Part shown: piece after piece, positions 57,160 through 64,000 of the stretch | How the letters are laid out: each line of letters begins with the position of its first letter | Position numbering within the stretch: position 1 is the stretch's first letter | Assembly (NCBI GenBank): GCA_039000515.1 | Contig: JBCFYV010000012.1 | Coordinates: 83,368,193 to 83,432,192, forward strand | Reading direction: 5' to 3' | Length of the DNA stretch: 64,000 nucleotides | Source: Timema cristinae | Taxonomy: Eukaryota; Arthropoda; Insecta; Phasmatodea; Timematidae | Notes under the pieces: generated by a model | The model's input: the letters and a program-made list of their open reading frames with translations, nothing else | What the model was told of the DNA's origin: nothing | Database searches by the model: none | Translations under genes and position numbers: made by a program

Positions 57160-58390
57160 CAATTCCTCTCAACCTTGTCAAAATGATGTGCCAAATCTCC
57201 CTTCTCAAGCTAACTTGTATCCCTCAAGCTTGTCAAGATTTTGTGCAAAATCTAACATTTAAGTTAACCAGGATGTTGTGCAGATTGTCCCTCTCAAACT
57301 AATCATTATGTTGTGAAATTAGTCCCTCTCAAGCTTTTTAATTATATGTTGTGAAAATTCTCCCTTCTCAAGCTTATCAATATATCGAAAAAAGTTTCCC
57401 TTCCCAAGCTAGCCAAGATTTTGTGCAGTTTGTTATTACTAAAACTAGCCAAGATGTTGTGCAGTTTGTTATTACTAAAACTAGCCAAATGTTGTGCAGT
57501 TTGTTATTACTAAAACTAGCCAATATGTTGTGCAGTTTGTTATTACTAAAACTAGCCAAGATGTTGTGCAGTTTGTTATTACTAAAACTAGCCAATATGT
57601 TATGCAGTTTGTTATTACTAAAACTAGCCAATATGTTGTGCAGTTTTATTACTAAAACTAACTAAGACGCTGTGAATCTGGTATCTTCCAAGCTAAGACA
57701 CTGTGAAGCTGGTCCCTCTCAAGCTAATCAAGATGCTTCGCTGTTGATCCCTTCTCAATCTAACCAAAATGCTGTACATCTGACACTGCTCAAGCGAACA
57801 AAAATGTTGTACAGATGATCCCTACTAACCAAAATGCTGTGCAGCTAGTCCCTTATTAAGCCAACCAAGATGATGTGCAGTTAGTCCCTTATCAAGCCAA
57901 CCATGATGCCGTGCTGTTAGTCCCTTATCAAGCCAACCATGATGCCGTGCTGGTAGTCCCTTATCAAGCCAACCATGATGCCGTGCTGTTAGTTCCCTTA
58001 TTAAGCCACCAGATGATGTTGCGGCTTAGTCCCTTATATTTAAGCCAACCACAGATGATGTGGGCTAGTCCTTATCAGCCAACCATGATGCCGTGCTGTT
58101 AGTTCCTAATAAGCCAACCATGATGCCAGTGCTGTTATTCCTTATTTAAGCCAACATGATGCCGTGTGTTAGTCACTTATCAGCAACATTTATTGCCGTG
58201 CTGTTGTCCCTTATCAAGCCAACCATGATCGTGCGGATAGCTTATCAAGCCAACCATGATAACCTCTGTTAGTACCCTTATCCAAGCCAACCATGATGCG
58301 TGCGTGTTATGTCCCTTATTAAAGCTACCAAGATGATTGCAGCTAGTTCCCTTCTCAAGCTAACCAAGAATGCCGTGCAGCTTAGTTCCC
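57160..58390. repeat. 36-39-bp minisatellite with subfamilies
   Basis: The left part (about 57,408-57,655) has about seven near-identical 36-bp units of CTAGCCAAGATGTTGTGCAG plus TTTGTTATTACTAAAA. The right part (about 57,840-58,390) has units of CAAGCCAACCATGATGCCGT plus GCTGTTAGTCCCTTAT with many indels. Intermediate units join them, so this is one array that diverged and was locally homogenised. It lies in the intron upstream of the first recognised exon. Confidence 0.9.
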
Positions 58391-60221
58391 TTCCAGTCAA
58401 GAGCGCCACCAGTATTTCCGCATTACATGGGGGCGCCACTTGTATCATTGTACAGTCGGCGCGAGCATGCCACTTCCTAATTACACGCATGCCATGTGGG
58501 CCTTGGTACAGTCCCAGCCACAAACATGGTATGTCCTGGCGACCGTTACATAAATATAGGGGGTGACCTTTTTACCCGATGTTGCCTAGTCGACATTTAT
58601 TTTATGTATCTTCGAAATGTGTCAACAAAGAAAGCGCAAAGAATTGTAAACAAACTACTGGAGTCCAGCGAGACTATTCATTGGCGCGAGTGAATGTTTG
58701 TTCCCTACCGTCTTACTACTCATCCGAACCACAAATTTGCACTTAGTTGGAAGGAATAAGCAAGGTATAATTAAGAGCCCATCTCACCCCACGGATAACA
58801 CCTAATTCAGGTAAATAATAAAACTCCAACCAGACATCGCATCGGGGTGCGATTAAAAATTAAGAATGGCAAATAATACCATGCCAATGTGAATCGTCAA
58901 AAATAGCCATTCACCACTTGCTTCTTATGCGTCACTAATATGCCCACTATTAATATTTCGGCGAGATACCGCACTTTCTAACGCTCGAAGCCCGGCCGCC
59001 AGAGAGGCTTCCTCCAACAAGCCGCCAATTCTCCGCTCTCACGCCCGAAGCAACAAACACACCGGTTTTCAGACGCGCTTTTTAGGTATTAAATCGGACT
59101 CTGCTTAAATTTCATTATATGAGGGTTGTAGATAAACTATTCGCGAACAAATAGCGCTTTGAAAAATCACTCTATGACCATTATTGGCCGCTTCCAAGCA
59201 GTTTTTCGGGAACATCTGTATTTACATACTCGCGATTTCCACAAAAAGTTATGATTATTTTTGCACGAAATTTTTATTGTAGGTAGGCACCGACAAGAGC
59301 TACAATTTAAGCCCTGAAACAAGTTCCTATAATAATTATAACCCCTGTAATTAAATGTCAAAAAATTGCAATTTTCCGCGGTTTTGATTTTTTATTGAAA
59401 AAAGTTGTGAACCGGTTTCAATTGACCAGGGCTCATTTTTTAGCCTTTTTAAGCGCTATCACAACCTATTTTTTGTTAAAAAAATATTCACACCTTAAAA
59501 GTGAAAAAAACAGTTTTCGACACATTTATGAATTTTTTTTAACGTAAAAGCTACAAGCCGATTTAGTCCAAAAAATATACATTCAATTTCTACGATTTTT
59601 CTCCTAATTATCGCGTTGAGAAAGTGTTTGGTTAATTTATTTTAAGAAATGGATGTTTTCCCGATATCTTACCTGGACTACTAGTTTGGTTGGGTTTGTC
59701 GGTGACGGAAAGGTCAGGATTTGAATCCCAACCAGGGGTATTTTTTTTATAAACGGGTTTATCCGTCTCTCTATGAAAATAAGTTTACATTTATTCTAAA
59801 TTACACTCACCCCACTAGTGTAATTAAATTCGTTTAGAGTGGACGGAAACATACATCTTGGATTTAGGTTATCAAGGGGTCGCAATAGTATCAGATAAAA
59901 TCAACCATTGCAAAAGGTTGCAAGCCACTGGGTTAGATTATTCAACACCGATGCGGGTTATTTCATGCTGATATTATTTCTGAAAAGGAACTATTATTGT
60001 AGATCACGTGGCATAACATAGATTTATTATAAATTTTGGAAAACTTTATACTGTCGAAACAAGTTCCTTTCTTTCTAAAGCACACCCGCATTTACATGAA
60101 ATGAGAATGATAAACTATCGATTGAAAACCACGTCATTACACCCAGCAGGGATTCAAGCCTCCACCTTCCATAACTGGCAAATGAGACGGACGCCTCTGT
60201 CCACGTTCCCACCTACACGTG
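58391..60221. other. CpG-richer region, possible 5' area of the gene
   Basis: Parts of 58,400-58,700 and 58,970-59,070 are richer in CG than most of the window, which would suit a promoter or 5' UTR of the minus-strand phosphatase. No signal-peptide exon can be supported: short minus-strand frames near 58,420-58,460 contain a mildly hydrophobic stretch but no fitting phase-0 donor. A hAT-like end (inverted CAGTGGCTTGCAACC) occurs at about 59,910-59,925. Confidence 0.25.
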
Positions 60222-60234
60222 TGATGATATCAAG

Positions 60235-60236
<2 letters not shown>

Positions 60237-60271
<35 letters not shown>

Positions 60272-60528
60272 GCACCGCGTCTGACTACCCGTTCGGGTTA
60301 TACGCACTTACGCTAATCTGTAATGGTAGGGTGATTGTGAGATGAAATGAAGGACCTACAGTTTAACGTGGAATCCGAACCACGGTGGAGGCCTGGCATT
60401 CCCCACATTCACAAGATGTCTTGTCAGAGGTGAAGGAAGGGTTTGGAAATCAGATAAATCTGTCCCGGGACCGAGGATTGAACCCCGGCCGCCAGCATAG
60501 AAGTCTGACACCTTACCCCTAGACCACA
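60237..60528 (-). mobile_element. SINE-A copy with 15-bp target duplication
   Basis: Full-length copy with a (TTA)n tail at 60,237-60,271. TGATGATATCAAGTT flanks both sides (60,222-60,236 and 60,529-60,543). The tRNA-like B box is read inverted as GAGGATTGAACCCCGGCC. Confidence 0.92.
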
Positions 60529-60543
60529 TGATGATATCAAGTT

Positions 60544-60833
60544 ATTATTATTATTATTATTATTATTAGCACCGCGTCTTACTACCCGTTCGGGTTATAC
60601 GCACTTACGCTAATGTGTAATGGTAGGGTGATAGTGAGATGAAATGAAGGACCTACAGTTTAACGTGGAATCCGAACCACGGTGGAGGCCTGGCATTCCC
60701 CACATTCACAAGATGTCTTGTCAGAGGTGAAGGAAGAGTTTGGAAATCAGATAAATCTATGCCGGGACCGAGGATTGAACCCCGGCCGCCAGCACAGAAG
60801 TCTGACACCTTACCCTTAGACCACCCGGTCACC
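60544..60833 (-). mobile_element. SINE-A copy, second in the cluster
   Basis: Nearly identical to the previous copy, with its own (TTA)n tail. It is followed by GATATTAAGTT (60,834-60,844), an imperfect copy of the same target sequence. Confidence 0.92.
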
Positions 60834-60844
60834 GATATTAAGTT

Positions 60845-61097
60845 AATAATATTAGCACCGCGTCTCACTAACCGTTCAGGTTATACGCTTTAAGTACTAA
60901 TTACGCTAATGGATTAGGAATTGGGAAGGTTGAATTAGAGGAAGTAAACCCGCATTTGCGTGGAGGGAGCGTGGAAAACCATTTAGGAAAAACCACCCCC
61001 AGTTCACCCAACCGAGATTCGAACCTCGATCTCCCCGTCCTCAGCAGTCGAGCTCAACACGACTAGCGCGTTAGCCAACTACGCCACCGAGGGGGGT
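60845..61097 (-). mobile_element. SINE-B copy, best preserved, shares the SINE-A tail
   Basis: The minus-strand 5' part reads TCGGTGGCGTAGTTGGCTAA, with an A box, followed by the B box GAGGTTCGAATCTCGG. The 3' part (AGCACCGCGTCTCACTAACC, read on plus) is the same tail block as in SINE-A. GATATAAAGTT follows at 61,098-61,108. Confidence 0.88.
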
Positions 61098-61211
61098 GAT
61101 ATAAAGTTGAACGATAGCCATTTGTGAGAGTAGCCCTAGTTTTCTCTCACGATCGTAGTATGGTTGTTTGAATTAGTTTGGATAACATATTCTGAAACTT
61201 TAAAAATGAAT

Positions 61212-61310
61212 CATGGGTACGGAAATAGAACCCGAGACCTTTGGCTTAGTACGCCAATGCTCTACAATGAGCTATCCAGGAATCGCCCCGTGCCCAGGGT
61301 CATTCTTCAC
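61212..61310 (-). mobile_element. tRNA-like SINE-C copy
   Basis: The minus strand reads CCTGGATAGCTCATTGTAGA, then a TTGGC/GCCAA stem around a seven-base loop, then a B box close to GGGTTCTATTTCC. An acceptor stem and 3' pairing are missing, so it is a tRNA-derived element rather than a functional tRNA. Upstream it carries TGAAGAATGACCCTGGGCAC. Confidence 0.6.
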
Positions 61311-61481
61311 TTATATTTTAAATCAGAGTCTATGATGGACGTGCGGAAATTGTCGGCTACAAATGTGTGATTTTATTAGGATCACGAGCTATCAGATAAC
61401 GCAGCCACCTTCGACTCGGTAGTTGGCTTAATGCTGCCATCAGTACAATTAATTATTATAATTGTAAGGAATTGTACAATT

Positions 61482-61718
61482 AAGATTCAAATAGCCGAAG
61501 CTATTATTTATGCTTTATGCTTTATGCTTTAAAATGGGAGTGAAGAATGACCCTGGGAACGGGATGATTCCTGGATAGCTCAGTTGTTAGAGCATTGACG
61601 TACTAATGTCAAAGATTCCGGGTTCGATTCCCGTGTAATTTTTCAATTTTCAGGATATATCTAGATGCAGTAATCATCACTAAAAGCATAAATAATAGCT
61701 TTAGCTATTTGATTCTTA
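61482..61718 (+). mobile_element. tRNA-like SINE-C copy enclosed by inverted repeats
   Basis: The tRNA-like part (61,539-61,650) reads CCTGGATAGCTCAGTTGTTA for the A box and GGGTTCGATTCCCG for the B box. It is flanked by a 35-bp inverted repeat (AAGATTCAAATAGCCGAAGC at 61,482 and its mirror ending at 61,718). It is oriented opposite to the copy at 61,212-61,310. Confidence 0.65.
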
Positions 61719-62046
61719 GTTTAGATAACGTCAAGGTTTTATTAATTTATGTGTAGGAACGTTTATTTGTAATGAGATCTCATAATGGACTCTTAAAGAA
61801 ACTATTTACTTCCAACTCCCCACAATACCTTTCGTCACGTATACGCTCACACAACTTTATTTATTCCTCTCCATAGTTCCAATCATTACTCAAATTCTTT
61901 CAATGTTTCAGCTTCTCGTTCATGGAATACCCTAACCTACGATATAAAGAAATTATAATTAATGGTTTCAAACGAAAAATCGCAAATAATCTGCGTGTGG
62001 AAGCTCATTCGTGAGATTGAGGAGTGTGAGACTTAATCACACCTTG

Positions 62047-62320
62047 GGTGACCTGGTGGTCTAGGGGTAAGGTGTCAGACTTCTGTGCTGGCGGCCGGGG
62101 TTCAATCCTCGGTCCCGGCACAGATTTATCTGATTTCCAAACCCTTCCTTCACCTCTGACAAGACATCTTGTGAATGTGGGGAATGCCAGGCCTCCACCG
62201 TGGTTCGGATTCCACGTTAAACTGTAGGCCTTCATTTCATTTCACAATCACCCTACATTACACATTAGCGTAAGTGCGTATAACCCGAACGGGTAGTAAG
62301 ACGCGGTGCTAATAATAATA
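62047..62320 (+). mobile_element. SINE-A copy, plus orientation
   Basis: Starts GGTGACCTGGTGGTCTAGGG, B box GGGGTTCAATCCTCGG, body with CCACCGTGGTTCGGATTCC, conserved CCCGAACGGG block and an (ATA)n tail at about 62,309-62,320. Confidence 0.92.
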
Positions 62321-62333
62321 CCTTCTTTTATGT

Positions 62334-62352
62334 GTGCGCGCGCGCGCGTGCG
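62334..62352. repeat. (CG)n alternating tract
   Basis: GTGCGCGCGCGCGCGTGCG lies 14 bp after the SINE tail; pure alternating purine-pyrimidine that can adopt Z-DNA. Confidence 0.8.
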
Positions 62353-62582
62353 TTATCATGTTACGTAATCCGTGTATTTTAGCTCTAGTTTTTATACTTT
62401 TTTTGTGTGTTTTTAGATATATTATTTTGTTAAACTTCATTTTAATTGCATTGGTTAAGTGTAAGAAAAAGCGGTAGCCTTAACTTCGCCATTAAAGTCG
62501 ATTATTATTATAACATCTTTAAGGATTATTTTTATATATGTCTTGTTGATAGGAGGTTCTGGTTCGCAGTTTTACATTCAAA

Positions 62583-62873
62583 CAGAAGCGGATTTAAACT
62601 ATAGGCCCATTAGGCTCGGGCCTAGGGGTGGCGAGCTTGAGGGCGGCACATTTTAGATAACATTATTTTAATTTTTTGTTTTTAATAATAACGTTTATGG
62701 CGTGTACATTCCTGTTTTTCTTTCGTAGAAATCTTTTCTCGAATACTAACTTCCGCACCCCGTTCCCTCATATCACTTTCCTCCGAAACCTCCTAAAAAG
62801 CTCGAAAAAATAGGGAGCGGGGGCGCATATTATAATTGTGCCTAGGGGCGCAAAAAGTTTAAATCCGCTACTG
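62583..62873. mobile_element. hAT-type MITE (CAGNAGCGGATTTAAACT ends)
   Basis: The ends CAGAAGCGGATTTAAACT and, inverted, CAGTAGCGGATTTAAACT are nearly identical. The 8-bp flanks CATTCAAA and GGTTCAAG are a worn target duplication. Non-coding, 291 bp. Confidence 0.75.
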
Positions 62874-63063
62874 GGTTCAAGCTATGGCAATTGCAAATTG
62901 TTAAGAGATTTCCTTCGCTTTGTTAGTGAATAATTTCCTAGGTATTTGCAAGGTCCATCCTCAATCTAATAGAGGTATTTGAATCTTGTTGGAGCCATTT
63001 ATTATGGTTTACATTCTCTATGTAAGGTCCACCTTCAATTTGACAGTGTACAAAGCAGGTTTT

Positions 63064-63082
63064 CCCCGGCCAAGATGGCGGA
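63064..63082 (+). promoter_or_regulatory. YY1/Pho-like motif with ATG
   Basis: CCGGCCAAGATGGCGGAGG matches the CAAGATGGCGG core bound by YY1/Pleiohomeotic, which often overlaps a transcription start and first ATG in animals. Here the ATG gives only MAE before GTAGGT, a good donor sequence, so it could be a very short first coding exon of a plus-strand gene beyond the window. Nothing else supports a gene. Confidence 0.3.
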
Positions 63083-63423
63083 GGTAGGTAGCTCTTCTAA
63101 CTGTTGTTGGCCTGTTGCGGAAATCACGTGCTGGCACTAAAATGGAGGGCTTGTACTGAATGACAGATGGGAGATGTTATGAATGACAAGAGAGAGAGAG
63201 GAGAGAGTGAGAAAGAGGTGGGAGGGATGGTTGGAAGAAGAGGTTTGCTGCAGGAATTTACTTAGCGGACATTTCAAAAGGAAATCAAACAACAAAACGT
63301 GTCATAAGCCACAGACATTGTTCTCTCTCTTGTATAATCAATCCAACACAAAGTGGACCTTTCTGAGCAAATGTTCTTACACGCTCTAATGCCGATACTA
63401 TACTAAATAATATTAACTGTGAG

Positions 63424-63563
63424 ACATCTTGTGAATGTGGGGAATGCCAGGCCTCCACCGTGGTTCGGATTCCACGTTAAATTGTAGGTCCTTCATTTCA
63501 ATCACCCTACCATTACACATTAGCGTAAGTGCGTATAACCCGAATGGGTAGTAAGACGTGGTG

Positions 63564-63605
<42 letters not shown>
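63424..63605 (+). mobile_element. 5'-truncated SINE-A with target duplication
   Basis: Begins in the SINE body (ACATCTTGTGAATGTGGGGA) and ends in a (TAA)n tail at 63,566-63,605. AACTGTGAG flanks both sides (63,415-63,423 and 63,606-63,614). The tRNA-like part is absent, as expected for incomplete reverse transcription. Confidence 0.9.
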
Positions 63606-63607
<2 letters not shown>

Positions 63608-63619
63608 CTGTGAGCATAT

Positions 63620-63835
63620 CATGGCCACGCGGGCTAAAGCATCCACCTCAACTGATCTGGTTTGACGGTGAGAGATAATTCAAATCCAGGCCGAGTGCAA
63701 TGAAGGTGATTTTTCCTTAAAATTATACTACTCTTCCTCCACGTTATGCGGGCGGATTTCCTCTTAACTCTACCTTCCATTAGTGTAAATTTTACGGATG
63801 GACCAGCCGGGTAGTAGGAAGTCTATATTCCAAGT
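63620..63835 (+). mobile_element. SINE-B copy, plus orientation
   Basis: tRNA-like start ATGGCCACGCGGGCTAAAGC, a decayed B box (ATAATTCAAATCCAGG), then the family body ending near ACCAGCCGGGTAGTAGG, which matches the shared tail block. Moderately diverged. Confidence 0.65.
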
Positions 63836-64000
63836 TGACATAGCACCAACAAATTACAAAATATACCCAAAATAAAATTTGACTTCCAGTGTTTTAATGG
63901 TAATTTTAGTCCAAAGACTGCGCATCTTGGAAGCCAATATCTGTGATCTGAGTTCCCCTGAGCAAAGACATGATGAATCCACTTTGTGAGGTTCGCACAT

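Noticed and set aside
57351..57665. Leucine-rich repetitive open frames on both strands
   Set aside because: They are by-products of the 36-bp minisatellite period, which is a multiple of three.
58278..58523. Signal-peptide exon of Ptp10D on the minus strand
   Set aside because: The frame has a weakly hydrophobic run but continues into the minisatellite, and no donor in phase 0 fits the next exon.
61212..61650. Two genuine tRNA genes
   Set aside because: A and B boxes are good, but the acceptor stems do not pair and both copies carry the same extra upstream block, so they are tRNA-derived repeats.

Overview
The window is AT-rich, intron-rich animal DNA crowded with transposons. It carries no bacterial gene organisation. 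Its one host gene is on the minus strand and spreads over about 42 kb (roughly 14,871 to 56,946). The gene encodes an R3-type receptor protein tyrosine phosphatase that I recognise as an ortholog of Drosophila Ptp10D/Ptp4E. I reconstructed 27 coding exons, all with canonical GT-AG borders and matching phases. They encode about 1,520 residues: an array of fibronectin type III (FN3) repeats, one transmembrane helix, a single cytoplasmic phosphatase domain and the short C-terminal tail [14 protein letters not shown]. The signal-peptide exon is missing and probably lies beyond the right edge. The gene identity, the repeat content and tRNA-derived SINEs fit an arthropod, most likely an insect; the species cannot be told from the sequence.

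Layout. 1-10.2 kb: a transposon graveyard with a hAT C-terminal remnant, a degenerate Harbinger element (3,673-8,152) carrying a nested, almost perfect 1.9-kb palindromic MITE, and LINE fragments. 10.2-14.87 kb: the 3' flank/3' UTR side of the phosphatase gene. 14.87-56.95 kb: the phosphatase exons. Their introns hold a ZMYM-type hAT relic, SINEs, hAT MITEs, LINE 3' ends, several minisatellites and a nearly intact hAT transposon with an exact 8-bp target duplication (49,263-53,054). 57.2-58.4 kb: a 36-39-bp minisatellite. 58.4-64 kb: mostly SINEs, a hAT MITE and tRNA-like elements, with no recognised gene.

Most notable observations. (1) Tandem repeats repeatedly sit at the 5' end of phosphatase introns, and in three cases the repeat unit contains the exon end plus the 5' splice site. 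One exon is followed by about 45 copies of its donor (35.5-37.5 kb). One has three successive in-frame donors that would add glycosylation sequons (45.4-45.6 kb). One has duplicated the conserved YINANYVP coding end (25.1-25.4 kb). (2) Six coding exons carry a frameshift, five of them apparent single-base losses, while every splice site is intact; residual assembly errors are the likeliest cause. (3) The hAT transposase is complete apart from one in-frame stop. (4) Three SINEs have inserted one after another at the same target site.
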